A DNA stretch of 45,574 nt from Paraeggerthella hongkongensis (GCF_003726035.1 NZ_QICD01000018.1:1-45574); one strand, 5' to 3'; positions 23,909-32,754 are shown, counted from the first letter of the stretch. The notes: generated by a model from the sequence alone, not told the origin. Numbers and translations: made by a program.

Positions 23909-24432
23909 GAACCTCCTCGCACGCTGCGCAAGGCGACGGAGGTCGAGCCCTGGTCGGTGTACACGGTTAGCAGGCCGTTCTCGTATGCGAAGTCGAATCG
24001 CTTCGATTTCACGATTTCACGCGCTTTTTCCGGCGTGAAGGCGGCGTCGGCGCGAGCGTACTCTTCGACGATCGATCCTTGGTAGGCGTACAGCCTTGTT
24101 TCGTACACGCCGCTTTCCAGGCGCTCGGTCAGCACGAGCGCCGACCCCTCCGGTCCTTCGGCCACTCCTACGGCGTCGGTCGCATCGTTTGCGCGAATGG
24201 AGTTCCCTATGAGCGACAATCCCAAGCGCGTTTCATCGGAGGCGGTGCGTACGGCGTTGATGGATTTGTACGCGTTCGTTCCTACAAGCAGCGAGATCAG
24301 GAGAAACAGCGAAAGCACCGCGAACAAAACCGTGATGAACACGCGGTCGCGACTTTGGCTCGGGCGGCTTGCGGCTTGACCGGGGTGCGTGGCCCGAACA
24401 AGCGCTTGTGCTATGTTGTCGTTGCTTCTCAT
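23905..24432 (-). CDS. Pilus-operon membrane protein, DUF4860-like
   Basis: A 175-residue protein beginning MRSNDNIAQALV, with one membrane segment (about 34-56, VFITVLFAVLSLFLLISLLVG) and an external domain including LVLTERLESGVYETRLYAYQGSIVEEYARADAAF. This resembles DUF4860 proteins found in Eggerthellaceae pilus operons (recalled family, moderate certainty). The ATG at 24432 overlaps the previous stop as ATGA, and its own stop overlaps the next start the same way. The frame remains open upstream to 24663, but that part lies in the preceding gene. Confidence 0.75.
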   Translation of the reverse strand: MRSNDNIAQALVRATHPGQAASRPSQSRDRVFITVLFAVLSLFLLISLLVGTNAYKSINAVRTASDETRLGLSLIGNSIRANDATDAVGVAEGPEGSALVLTERLESGVYETRLYAYQGSIVEEYARADAAFTPEKAREIVKSKRFDFAYENGLLTVYTDQGSTSVALRSVRGGS

Positions 24433-24755
24433 TTTGCCAACACCACGACGTTGGGCATGACGTTGTCGGCGAACACCTCGTAGGTGATTGCGTAGTCGCT
24501 CCGGTTTACGACAAGCCCGTAGTTTTTCTCGAGATACGCCAAGGACGGCGGATACGTGCCCTCGATTGCGCAGCACTGTTTCGCGCTGTTCAGTATGGCG
24601 TTTCGCACCGAAAGCTCGCCTTGCTCGCGTAGGGTTGCGCTGACGAAACCGTAGGCGACCCAAATGAGCGCTGCTGCTGCAACGATGGCGAAAAATATCG
24701 ACATGCGTTTGCGCGTTCGCTTTCTGATCTCCTGTTTTGTCATCTCGCGGTACAT
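24429..24755 (-). CDS. Small pilus-operon membrane protein
   Basis: A 108-residue protein with a basic N-terminus (KQEIRKRTRKR) and one membrane segment (about 18-40, MSIFFAIVAAAALIWVAYGFV). The external part has a CC pair in NSAKQCCAIEGTYPPSLAYLEKNYGL. That stretch, with its Pro-Pro-Ser-Leu-Tyr-Leu pattern, resembles the start of pseudopilin globular domains (xTGxYPxSLxxL). It begins four bases after the PilC-like stop. Not recognised as a named family. Confidence 0.72.
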   Translation of the reverse strand: MYREMTKQEIRKRTRKRMSIFFAIVAAAALIWVAYGFVSATLREQGELSVRNAILNSAKQCCAIEGTYPPSLAYLEKNYGLVVNRSDYAITYEVFADNVMPNVVVLAK

Positions 24756-24759
24756 GGCG

Positions 24760-25812
24760 TTATCCGATCGATCCCATGATGCCGATAAGGGGGAGCATGA
24801 CGGCTATCAGCGTTGCCCCCACGCTGACGGTCAAAAAGGCCGCCAAGGTGGGCTCCACGCTGTCGATGAGGCGATCGAGGCGGATGGAGGAGTCGTCGAA
24901 GAACGTGTCCGACAAGCTGGCCAGCACGGTTTCCAAGCTTCCTGAGCGGGTGCCTACCACAAGCATGCGCGCATAGACGGGTTCGAACACGTTGTTGTCG
25001 AATACTGCTTGAGCCAGGCTTTTGCCGAGCGACGGGTCGATCATTTGGCTGCGCACGCTCTCAAGCTGGGATTTCAAGGCGGAATGGTCGACCATGGCAA
25101 CGGCGCGCTCCATAGCGGTGTCGGTGTTTACACCGGCCGCAACGAAGGTGGCGAGCGCTGCCGTGAACCGTCCGACGGCCATTTGGCGCAGCGGTTCGCG
25201 CGTGAGCGGCATGCGTTCGAGCAGCCGTACAAGCTTGCTGCGGCCTTGGGGCGAGCGGCTGGCAACGATGCCGGCAAACACCAGTACCGTGCAAAGCAGC
25301 GTAATGCCCAAAGCGGTCCATCCGATGATGATGGACGCGTTCACGTAAGCGAAAGATCCGCTGGTCAGGTTGCCGGTCAAGCCGGTGTAAACGTCAACGA
25401 ACACGGGCAGGATGACGGCTACGGTGAATAGCAGGATCACCGTCATCACGGATAGGAGCGCGGCGGGGTAGGCAACGGCGCTTTTGGTTTTAGCGTACAG
25501 GCGGTCTTCTTCGTCGTAGTACTTCGCCAGGCTCCACAGCACGTTCTCCAAGCGTCCCGAGTGTTCGCCGGCGGCAACCATGTCCACCACGTGATGGGGG
25601 AAGCTCCCTGACTCTTCCAAAGCCTCAGCCAGTGATTTCCCGGAGATCAGCTTCGCGTATACGCTGTCGCAGGCGTTCTTGAACGCGGCGTCCTGCATGT
25701 TTTCGCCTAGCAGGTAGACGGCTTCGTCCATCTGAATGCCGGCTGAGTGCATGACGGCGGCGCTTTCGCAAAATGCGGCGATCGCACTGCTTTCGAGCAT
25801 CTTCGTGGCCAT
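24760..25812 (-). CDS. Type II secretion/type IV pilus inner-membrane protein (PilC/GspF)
   Basis: Platform protein of type IV pilus-like machines. It has 350 residues, the usual size. Two T2SSF repeats are visible, about 10-130 (FCESAAVMHSAGIQMDEAVYLLGE...MVAAGEHSGRLENVL) and about 200-330 (FVAAGVNTDTAMERA...MLVVGTRSGSLETVL). Three membrane segments lie near 110-140, 160-185 and 315-345. The G-x-x-SG(R/S)LE signature occurs in both halves. AAGGAG lies upstream of the ATG. The gene leads the tightly packed pilin-like genes and follows a transglutaminase-like gene by 45 bases. Confidence 0.9.
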   Translation of the reverse strand: MATKMLESSAIAAFCESAAVMHSAGIQMDEAVYLLGENMQDAAFKNACDSVYAKLISGKSLAEALEESGSFPHHVVDMVAAGEHSGRLENVLWSLAKYYDEEDRLYAKTKSAVAYPAALLSVMTVILLFTVAVILPVFVDVYTGLTGNLTSGSFAYVNASIIIGWTALGITLLCTVLVFAGIVASRSPQGRSKLVRLLERMPLTREPLRQMAVGRFTAALATFVAAGVNTDTAMERAVAMVDHSALKSQLESVRSQMIDPSLGKSLAQAVFDNNVFEPVYARMLVVGTRSGSLETVLASLSDTFFDDSSIRLDRLIDSVEPTLAAFLTVSVGATLIAVMLPLIGIMGSIG

Positions 25813-25857
25813 GTCCCTACTCGCTCCTTATCTTGCCCTCATGCGCAAACTAGCATG

Positions 25858-26880
25858 TCAGTACGTGTAACGATCGGTGTAGCCGGTTCCGTCTCCGATG
25901 AAGCTTGACGCGCCCCCTGCGGCAAACGTGGTATCGATGCGCGTCCAGGTGTTCTGCCTGACGTCGATACCGGCGCCGATCCACGTGCCATCAATATATA
26001 TCATGTTCCATGCATGGTATATATTATCAGGCGAGACGTTTCCGGTGATTATCTTGCAGGGAACGCCTTGGCTACGAAGCATAGCCGCTGCAAGGGATGC
26101 GTAGTCGAAGCAGATGCCGGTTTTGGCGTTGACGGTTGCGTCAGGGGAGGGAACGTATCCGGTTGCGTCGGCAAGCGCAGCGGCTTTCTCCTCGTCGTAC
26201 GCTACATTGTCCACGATCCAAGTGTAAACGGCGCGCACCACGTCCCCTTGGTTCTGCGCGTTGGCGCATAACTCGTTCGCCAGCTTTGCCGCGGCGCTGT
26301 CTGGCCCGTAGTTGCAATAGACGCTGGGCCTGATGAACGGTTGGAACTCGTCGGAAAGGGCCACGTTTTGGTCGGGCAGGCTGGCCAGTTCGACATAGCG
26401 GTTTCCCGACGTGTTCTCCCATACGGTGAAAGAGTAGGTTGCGTTGCCCTCGCTGAGCGGGCACGATATGGGCGTGCCGTCGTTGGGAAGGTCGTAGTTG
26501 TACTCCAGGCCCCCGCTTTTCACCTGGAATTTCAATCGAGATTGCGATGCGGCGCTGACCGAAACGTAACCCTCCGAAAGATGGGAAGCGTCTATGAGCG
26601 CCCCGTTGAGGTTGATGGCGGCCGATTCGTCGAAGGAGGAGAGGGCGGGTTCGGTTTGCGTGAAGGCTGGCCCGGATGTTTGCCCCCCATTGCCGCTTGA
26701 CGGAGAGTCGGTTTCTCGACCGCCTCCGTTGCAGCTTGTCAAAAGAGCCAGGAGAGCGCAGGCGAGCGCAGCCGCGCACAGGCAGCGAAGGATGCGGTGC
26801 GCGCGAATCCTCCGGGGCATGGAAGCCGCCGATTTCGCAGACTGTCGACAAGGGACGACTATCGCAGCGTCTTCCTGCAT
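25858..26880 (-). CDS. Transglutaminase-like lipoprotein
   Basis: Secreted, lipid-anchored protein with a C-terminal transglutaminase-like cysteine protease fold. The likely triad is Cys in GICFDYASL, His in IYHAWN and Asp in TRIDTTF. The lipobox is LLTSC. Two starts are possible. 26880 (340 residues) has AAAGG upstream but a long n-region. 26820 (320 residues, MPRRIRAHRIL) gives a standard 30-residue lipoprotein signal with a weak ribosome site. In bacteria such domains are mostly peptidases or protein cross-linking enzymes at the cell surface. The PilC-like gene begins 45 bases downstream on the same strand, so it may belong to the pilus operon. Confidence 0.82.
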   Translation of the reverse strand: MQEDAAIVVPCRQSAKSAASMPRRIRAHRILRCLCAAALACALLALLTSCNGGGRETDSPSSGNGGQTSGPAFTQTEPALSSFDESAAINLNGALIDASHLSEGYVSVSAASQSRLKFQVKSGGLEYNYDLPNDGTPISCPLSEGNATYSFTVWENTSGNRYVELASLPDQNVALSDEFQPFIRPSVYCNYGPDSAAAKLANELCANAQNQGDVVRAVYTWIVDNVAYDEEKAAALADATGYVPSPDATVNAKTGICFDYASLAAAMLRSQGVPCKIITGNVSPDNIYHAWNMIYIDGTWIGAGIDVRQNTWTRIDTTFAAGGASSFIGDGTGYTDRYTY

Positions 26881-27315
26881 GCACGCCTTTCTGGGGTTGA
26901 GCCGTATTGGGCATTATACCGCTATGCTGCAGCGCGCATCGCAGGGTACGCCAAGCTGCGGGAAAGGCATGGAGGATGCGTTGTTTCGAAGAGCGTCCCC
27001 TGGCTCGATTCGCTTGTTTACGTGCGTTCATCGGGTTTTACCGCTTATTCAACAGTTAGGTAAACAGCCGAAAAATGCACCCGGCAAAGAGACATTTTAA
27101 CGCTTGCATGGTAAACTAATTAAGGGTTTGTACGGTTTCCGCATGAACGGAAGCGCGGGCAAGCCTACCACGGAAGTCACGAACACGAGCATGCTCGATA
27201 ACGTAACGGCACACTGACAGGGGAAGCGCTGGTCGCGCTTCATATCGTGCGGGCTAGTTGCCCGGCGCAAGCGTCAATCCGGAATGGCGATCCGGTAGAA
27301 GTGTGGGTGATACGC
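26881..27315. other. 435-bp gap between divergent genes
   Basis: Separates the leftward transglutaminase gene from the rightward surface-protein gene. It must contain divergent promoters, and an AT-rich stretch near 27095-27125 is the likeliest place for the rightward one. A short palindrome CGAGCATGCTCG lies at 27188-27199. I see no convincing gene, tRNA or riboswitch. Confidence 0.4.
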
Positions 27316-28302
27316 ATGTTAGAGAAAATGCTCGATCTCAAAAACACGTTTGAAGGCAAATGCCTGGCCGTGTTCATGGCGGTTGTCATGGTGCTGACCA
27401 TGACGAATTTCGCCGCGTTTGCAGAAGGGGGTGCCGACGGAGCGTCGGCTGGTTCTTCTGCGCAGAAATCGGCGGAAACCATTGAAGCCTCTCAGGATCG
27501 GCAAGCGGTTCAAGACGCCGTGCAACACGGTGCCGATGCCGCTGGATCCGACTCGTCCGCATCGCCGGCCGGGCCTATCGTTGCGCCCGAGGTTGACGAA
27601 GCGGTGGTCACGTTTGAGGTTGAGCATGCCTACGTGTCCGTGAAGGACCAGATTCTCTACGCCAAGACGCTTACGACCGAGCTGCATAAAGAGCTGAAGT
27701 TCGCCGCTTCGGCTGATGCGGGCTACAAGGTTTCCCAGGTTGTTGCCCGGAATTCCGCGAACGCGAACGTGCCCGTCCAAGGGATCGACGGCGGCTGGGC
27801 CATTGCCGCCGAGTACGTGGACAGCACGCTGGTGGTTACCGTGAACGCAGAGGCCGCAGAGGCCGAGCAGCCTGCGGCCGAGACTACGCCTATTACCGGC
27901 GACTCGAAGGTTGATACGACTGGGAATTCCAATGCTCCGGCTGTTTCTCTCTCCCAAACGGTCGGTGCGACCACGGTCTCTTTGGAGGCGCCCGCTGGCG
28001 TGCTCCCTGCGGGCGTTGCCATGAAGGTCGTTCCGCTTGGGGGCGAGGACGTTCGCCAAGTTGCCGAGGAGAAAGCTTCGGCCGAAGGAAAGAAGCTGGT
28101 CGGCTTTGTCGCCGTGGATGTGACACTGTTCGACGCCGCGGGGAATCAGATCCAGCCTAAAGGCGACGTTTCCCTGACGTTGGCGAACGCTGATTTGAAG
28201 GCCGGGTCCACGTCTTTGTATCACTCCGAGGGCAATATAGCAGACGTTATTAGACCGTGTGGCAAGGCGCGTCGTACCGTCGAATACGCATGCCCTTCCT
28301 GA
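27316..28302 (+). pseudogene. Truncated secreted surface protein (N-terminal part)
   Basis: Starts at an ATG at 27316 with a signal peptide (about 1-36, hydrophobic AVFMAVVMVLTMTNFAAFA). An Ala/Ser/Asp-rich linker follows (about 37-95), then two beta-rich regions: one with AASADAGYKVSQVVARNSANANVPV and one with SLEAPAGVLPAGVAMKVVPLG and GVDVTLFDAAGNQIQPKGDVSLTL. These look like the opening modules of the large repetitive adhesins common in Eggerthellaceae. The frame stops after SLYHSEGNIADVI plus 14 unrelated residues (RPCGKARRTVEYAC). No sortase signal, cell-wall domain or repeats follow. I infer a deletion or frameshift that removed most of the protein; a short secreted product cannot be excluded. 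Confidence 0.6.
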
Positions 28303-28407
28303 GTGCGTTCCTCGATCTTTAATAAAATACGATAATAGCCGACCGTTTCGAAAAAGTCTGCTATTTCAGCCGGAAGATGGGCAAGGGCAGAGGGAGGAAC
28401 GCTTGTT

Positions 28408-28647
28408 GTGATCATGTCCCTGCTTGATTATCTGGTTTTGAATACATCCGCCGCTTACCTGTCTGATCTGCGCTTTAGGCTGGGGGAATGCGCTCATGCC
28501 CTGCGGGAGCTTGACAGCCCGGAGGCATTCACCCTTGACGAATGGAACAGGACGGGCACCTATCTGGTTTCCGCATACAAGCCCCAATCTTCATGTCGTG
28601 CCGCTCAGGACGCGATTGTGCGCTCTTTGGACGCGGTTTCGTTGTAG
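28408..28647 (+). CDS. Small hypothetical protein
   Basis: A 79-residue frame starting GTG at 28408 (or ATG at 28414) with GGGAGGA about ten bases upstream. It is predicted soluble and helical: LLDYLVLNTSAAYLSDLRFRLGECAHALRELDS, then FTLDEWNRTGTYLVSA. Composition is protein-like and no overlapping alternative is better. It lies just past the broken surface-protein gene on the same strand, preceded by an AT-rich stretch (28318-28340) that could hold a promoter. I do not recognise a family. Confidence 0.55.
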   Translation: MIMSLLDYLVLNTSAAYLSDLRFRLGECAHALRELDSPEAFTLDEWNRTGTYLVSAYKPQSSCRAAQDAIVRSLDAVSL

Positions 28648-28875
28648 CTTTTTGCTTCATCGGGGCTTGTCGCATTGCGAAGTCGGTGCGTCGGCGAAGC
28701 ACCTGCTTTCTGAAAACCGCCGTGAGATCGCGTGCGGTTTCGATGTGAGCCGAATCCTCAAGGGCAGCCATTCTTGAATTCGCCATTGTTCAATGAGCGG
28801 GCGAGGATCAGGCGAAAAAGGCGCATTGTCGCGCCACGTTCCGTTTTGTCGTTCGTAAAAAACCCCTTTCGACAT

Positions 28876-28928
28876 CTATATGTTGACAGCATGCATGTTG
28901 AAAGAGTATATATGTTCATGTCATATAG
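28876..28928 (+). promoter_or_regulatory. padR promoter and putative operator
   Basis: TTGACA (28883-28888), an 18-base spacer and TATATA (28907-28912) form a strong promoter. It is framed by CTATATG (28876-28882) and CATATAG (28922-28928), an exact inverted repeat. This suggests autoregulation by the PadR protein encoded just downstream. Confidence 0.65.
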
Positions 28929-28950
28929 TACCCTGCACGAAGGAGGCGCT

Positions 28951-29460
28951 ATGTCGCAAAGCGATTGCGAAACGTCGGGCGCCCGAAATGGCGCTTCTTG
29001 CGGTGGATCCAGCTTGGGAGCGGGCCGCAAGCCTTGTTGCCGCAGGCGAGGCGGCGGCGGTGGCGCGTTGGTGGAGCCGGCGGCGCTAGCCGCTCTTTTG
29101 CATGCGGGTGGATACGGGTACGACATGCGCAAGATCATTCTTGAGAAAACCGACGGTCACGTGGACGTTGACGTGGGCGGTCTGTACCGCAGCTTGCGTC
29201 GATTGGAAGAGGCTGGCGCGGTGGTGTCTCGTTGGTGCGACGAGGAGTCGGGCCCGCGAAGGCGGGAATACGAGTTGACGCACATCGGCGTGGAGATGGC
29301 CGAGCAGTGGCTTGAGGCGCTTCGCGATCGGCAGCGTCTTGACGAGTTGCTCGTCGGGTTGTTGGAGAGCGGTTTGGAAGAATCCGACCGGAGCGTTTCC
29401 GCGTCGGATGATGCGGATCGAAGCAGCATCGCTTCGAAGAAAGAAGGAACAGATGAGTGA
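28951..29460 (+). CDS. PadR-family transcriptional regulator with Cys/Gly-rich N-terminus
   Basis: Winged-helix regulator of 169 residues. The ATG at 28951 follows AAGGAGG. The PadR fold spans about 45-120: LLHAGGYGYDMRKIIL (helix), DVDVGGLYRSLRRLEEAGAVVSRWCDE (recognition helix and wing), and RRREYELTHIGVEMAEQWL. The first 45 residues are unusual: two separate cysteines, a CC pair in KPCCRRRGGGGG, and a run of five glycines, which could bind metal or be disordered. The gene overlaps the next (NifX-like) gene by eight bases, so the two are co-translated. An inverted repeat over its promoter suggests self-control. Confidence 0.85.
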   Translation: MSQSDCETSGARNGASCGGSSLGAGRKPCCRRRGGGGGALVEPAALAALLHAGGYGYDMRKIILEKTDGHVDVDVGGLYRSLRRLEEAGAVVSRWCDEESGPRRREYELTHIGVEMAEQWLEALRDRQRLDELLVGLLESGLEESDRSVSASDDADRSSIASKKEGTDE

Positions 29461-29833
29461 AACCATGAAGCTGGCCGTGCCCACGATGGGCCAAGCGGGA
29501 CTCGAGTCTCAACGAGCGGGCCACTTCGGCCATTGCGATTGCTTTACGGTGGTCGAGATTGCCGACGGAGAGATTACAGGAACGACCGAGGTTGCAAATC
29601 CGCCGCATGAGGAGGGCGGATGCTTGCGCCCGGTGGGCCTTCTTGCCGACGCCGGCGTGGACGCGATCGTGGCTGCCGGCATGGGGATGCGCCCGCTTAT
29701 GGGCTTCAACCAGGCGGGCATCACGGTCTACTTCGACAATCAGCATCCTATGGTGGGCGATGCCGCCAGGCTGGTTGCAGCTGGCGACGCTCCGGTGATG
29801 TCCGCTGATCAGGCATGCAACCATCATCACTAG
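29453..29833 (+). CDS. NifX/NifB-C-terminal-like (MTH1175 family) protein
   Basis: A 126-residue protein with the dinitrogenase iron-molybdenum cofactor-binding fold: KLAVPTMGQAGLESQRAGHFGHCDCFTVVEI at the start, then GLLADAGVDAIVAAGMGMRPLMGFNQAGITVYF. It ends in ACNHHH, a likely metal-binding tail. The family handles Fe-S or Fe-Mo clusters in nitrogen fixers, but many anaerobes without nitrogenase carry stand-alone members whose role is unknown. The start at 29453 lies inside padR. A strong hairpin follows 57 bases after its stop. Confidence 0.88.
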   Translation: MSETMKLAVPTMGQAGLESQRAGHFGHCDCFTVVEIADGEITGTTEVANPPHEEGGCLRPVGLLADAGVDAIVAAGMGMRPLMGFNQAGITVYFDNQHPMVGDAARLVAAGDAPVMSADQACNHHH

Positions 29834-29889
29834 GATTCCTCCCGTCCGGCGGTGTCCTTGCCGCCAACGGCGATGCTCTTCTTCTGGAG

Positions 29890-29923
29890 GCGCCCCCGGA
29901 AAGCATGTGCGATCCGGGGGCGC
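29890..29923 (+). terminator. Strong hairpin after the NifX-like gene
   Basis: GCGCCCCCGGA (29890-29900) and TCCGGGGGCGC (29913-29923) pair perfectly over 11 bases. No pure U-tract follows (TCGATGTTGT). Its position supports ending the padR operon here and starting the next gene downstream. Confidence 0.55.
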
Positions 29924-29929
29924 TCGATG

Positions 29930-29957
29930 TTGTACGGTGCTTCTGTCGTGCTATGCT
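29930..29957 (+). promoter_or_regulatory. Predicted promoter of the TPR protein gene
   Basis: TTGTAC (29930-29935), a 16-base spacer and TATGCT (29952-29957) lie directly after the hairpin and before the GTG at 29986 with its GGAAGGAA ribosome site. Confidence 0.45.
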
Positions 29958-29985
29958 GCTCGGATACGACCAGGAAGGAACATCC

Positions 29986-32700
29986 GTGCAGCAGGTAGCA
30001 GGGCAGGACGGTCTGTATCGCATGAATGTGGGCGACAGACTCTTTAACAAAGTGCATGTGCTTGAGGCCGGAATGCCTCCCATTCCGGGTGCGTTGGACG
30101 AACCCGGTTCGTACGGGTTCGTCTCTCGAGGGCTGCCGACGCCCGGTACGGGCGGATCGTACGTTGTTGCGATTCCCGACAAGCTTACGGTGCGCGTTCT
30201 GGCTTACATCGATCCGTACGGACGCGTGTTTTCGACATCCGAAGCGTTGAGCGCGCCGCCCGCGCGCCAGCCCGATCTCTCGTTCGCTCGCTACTCCGAT
30301 CAGCCTTCTTCGTCGCGCGAAGAACGCGGTTGCGTGTACGTGCACGAAAAAGATACCAAGCGCGAGGTCGCGCAGTACCTCAGCGCTCAGGGGAGGTACG
30401 CGCTGTTCGACTCCTGGTACGATTTCGGGCCTTATGCCGGAGGACTACGCTACGATCATGCGATGGCTCGGGCGTACCTGGCTTTCGTGCATCGGCCTTC
30501 CTTGGGCGCGCCGGCGGTACCCGAGCGTGGCCTTGAGAGCGTGTTCGAACGCTTGCGCGGCGACAAGCCTTTGGCGGCCATGCGTTCCGTTGTTCTTGAT
30601 GCGCGCAAAGCCGAGAGCGATCCTGCGTTTCGTCCTCCTGCGCTTGTGCGGTGCTTGGCGCAGTGGCTGGAAGACGCGGGGTTGGACGACCTCAAGCGCG
30701 ATGCGGGGGACGAGTCGGTGCGTCTTGTGCGGACTTCTCGCTACGCTGATACGTATTATGTGGCGGTCGATGACGAAGAAGCGCGGATACCTGCGCCTAC
30801 GATATGGGCGCTTGAAGCTGCCCTCAATAGGTTTTTGCTGGTCAAAGAGGCGTTTGGGGATCGTGCGGCGTTTGCTACCGACATTGATTGCGCGCGATGG
30901 GACGCGTACCTCATCGAGGCGGTCGCCGTGCAGCGCCCGCAGCTCGATCGGGCGGTTGACGCGCCCGAAGGCGAAGAAGGTGGCGAATGGGATGCTCGCT
31001 GCAGGATTGCCGCTGCGATCGAGCGTCTGCGTTTGCCGTTTCGGATCGACGCGTCCTTTCGATTGGACGTTGCAGCAGGCGCGGTTGCCTTTGACGTGAC
31101 GGTTCCCGACGCCTTGCTTATGCCGACGTGGATTTGGAGCGAAGGCGTCGGTCAGGATTCGTCGGGGAGCTGGGTCGAGGTTGATGGGGAATTTCGCGAT
31201 GCGCAGGCGCGCCGGTACGCTCTGCACCTTGGTTTGGTCTTGGTTTCGATCGCGTTCGAGGCGGTAGCGTCGGCGAGCAGGGTGGACGTGGTGGTGCGCC
31301 TTCTTCCCCGGAAGCAGGGCGACCAGGCATCGGAAGGGGGAGAGTTCCCGCAGGAAGATCGGGCCCCCGCGTATGTTCAGGCTGCGTTCGACCGTGCGAC
31401 GTACGAGCGTTTCGACGGCTTCGAGCAGGCCCGTGCGTTCGATCCCCTGCCTGCGTATCAAGCGTGTGCCGCCTGCTTTGATGGCGATGATGCTCAGGCG
31501 TTCGCGCACCTTGAAGGGCTCGCCTCCAGTTCCTTGCGCGCCGATCTTCCTGAAACGTGCGACAAAGAGCTTTCTGGCAGCGCCCGTCCCGTGTTGGGAG
31601 CGGATGGCAGCCGCGACATGCGCATCAGCTACGATGCGGCGTACCGTCGGTTGGCGGAAGGGCTAGCCGATCGTATCGTGCAAGCTGAAAGCGCTTCCGA
31701 TGCCATTCGCATCGTTCGCGCAGCCCAGGAAGAGGCGGCTGCGGCTTCTGACGATCGTGCCGTTTCTTCGTGTACGCGCTTGATGGCGGCGCTGGCCGCT
31801 GGCAGCTTGGATGCACGCGACCAAAACGTCGTGGTTGGCCGGTATTTGGGGGAAGATCGCTGTTTGGTTGCGCTTGGCCGTGCGAAAGCGCTTGCCGAGC
31901 ATGATCTTGGTCAGGCGGTTGACGTGTTGATCGATGCGGTGGCCGAGGCCGCCGCGCTTGATGGATTCGTCGACGGATCGTCGACGGTGTACCGAACGTT
32001 CGACTCGTACGTTGCCCGCGTTTTGTACAACCGAGCGCGATATGCAGGCACGGGCTATCCGTCGCGCGCCGCACGCGATGCGGGCAAGCGCGTGCGGCTT
32101 GCCACGGATACGTTCTACCTCTGCCATCTGGAGATCGTGCGCCTGCTGGAGCATTCGTTCGAGCGTGCCGACGAGGCGCAGCGATACGGGCGTCGCGCCG
32201 TTGAGATAGCGCCCGCGACGGCCGCGGGCTATCGTCAGCTGGGCCGCGCGTACATGTTGGTAGGGGACATGGAGAACGCTTCCGCAACCCTTCAGGAGGG
32301 TTTGCGCATAGCTTTTCAGCCAAGCGATATAGCTATGGCTTACTACCAGTTGGCGTACGTGCTGTGGAAGATGGGGCGGGTGCGCGATGGCGCGGCTTGC
32401 TATTTGAAATCGCTCGCAACGTCGTCTATGGTGGCCGTTCAGGCTACGGCCGAGTTGCAAGAGCTTGTCGGGGAAACGGGCATCGATCTTCCCGCGCGCG
32501 ATCAGGTGGATCTTGAATTGACGCGTGCGGGGATTCCCGTGGCGCCAACGTCGGACGTGGTGGAAGCTTTGGGGGAGGCCGCGGTTGCGGCCACCGACGA
32601 GGGGATGTTTCGCGTGGCTCGCAGCTTGGTGGCCGCGCGGTCGCGCTACCGGCCAGACGATGCGCTCGTGAACGTGCTTCGTTCTTTGGAGAGCTCGTAG
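29986..32700 (+). CDS. Large TPR-containing protein, unknown function
   Basis: A 904-residue cytoplasmic-looking protein if it starts at the GTG at 29986, preceded by AGGAAGGAAC. The frame is open back to an ATG at 29815, but that part overlaps the NifX-like gene and contains the 11-bp hairpin. No signal peptide is visible. The first 90 residues (VGDRLFNKVHVLEAGMPPIPG...YVVAIPDKLTVRVLAYIDPYGRVFS) look like a small beta domain. The C-terminal third carries tetratricopeptide repeats (RADEAQRYGRRAVEIAPATAAGYRQLGRAYMLVGDMENA, then AYYQLAYVLWKMGRVRDGAACYLKSL). The middle is not recognised. TPRs suggest a scaffold. It precedes hisS, with 54 bases between. Confidence 0.75.
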   Translation: MQQVAGQDGLYRMNVGDRLFNKVHVLEAGMPPIPGALDEPGSYGFVSRGLPTPGTGGSYVVAIPDKLTVRVLAYIDPYGRVFSTSEALSAPPARQPDLSFARYSDQPSSSREERGCVYVHEKDTKREVAQYLSAQGRYALFDSWYDFGPYAGGLRYDHAMARAYLAFVHRPSLGAPAVPERGLESVFERLRGDKPLAAMRSVVLDARKAESDPAFRPPALVRCLAQWLEDAGLDDLKRDAGDESVRLVRTSRYADTYYVAVDDEEARIPAPTIWALEAALNRFLLVKEAFGDRAAFATDIDCARWDAYLIEAVAVQRPQLDRAVDAPEGEEGGEWDARCRIAAAIERLRLPFRIDASFRLDVAAGAVAFDVTVPDALLMPTWIWSEGVGQDSSGSWVEVDGEFRDAQARRYALHLGLVLVSIAFEAVASASRVDVVVRLLPRKQGDQASEGGEFPQEDRAPAYVQAAFDRATYERFDGFEQARAFDPLPAYQACAACFDGDDAQAFAHLEGLASSSLRADLPETCDKELSGSARPVLGADGSRDMRISYDAAYRRLAEGLADRIVQAESASDAIRIVRAAQEEAAAASDDRAVSSCTRLMAALAAGSLDARDQNVVVGRYLGEDRCLVALGRAKALAEHDLGQAVDVLIDAVAEAAALDGFVDGSSTVYRTFDSYVARVLYNRARYAGTGYPSRAARDAGKRVRLATDTFYLCHLEIVRLLEHSFERADEAQRYGRRAVEIAPATAAGYRQLGRAYMLVGDMENASATLQEGLRIAFQPSDIAMAYYQLAYVLWKMGRVRDGAACYLKSLATSSMVAVQATAELQELVGETGIDLPARDQVDLELTRAGIPVAPTSDVVEALGEAAVAATDEGMFRVARSLVAARSRYRPDDALVNVLRSLESS

Positions 32701-32754
32701 GTCTTTTACGTTACAATAGCAAAATTCCGAACAATAGAAACGAAGGGTCGACCC

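Noticed and set aside
25993-26025. AT-rich quasi-palindrome inside the transglutaminase-like gene
   Set aside because: It encodes the conserved NIYHAWN segment with the catalytic His, so protein constraint explains it well enough.
32701-32754. T-box or other riboswitch before hisS
   Set aside because: The gap is only 54 bases, too short for a T-box, and no specifier or antiterminator is visible.
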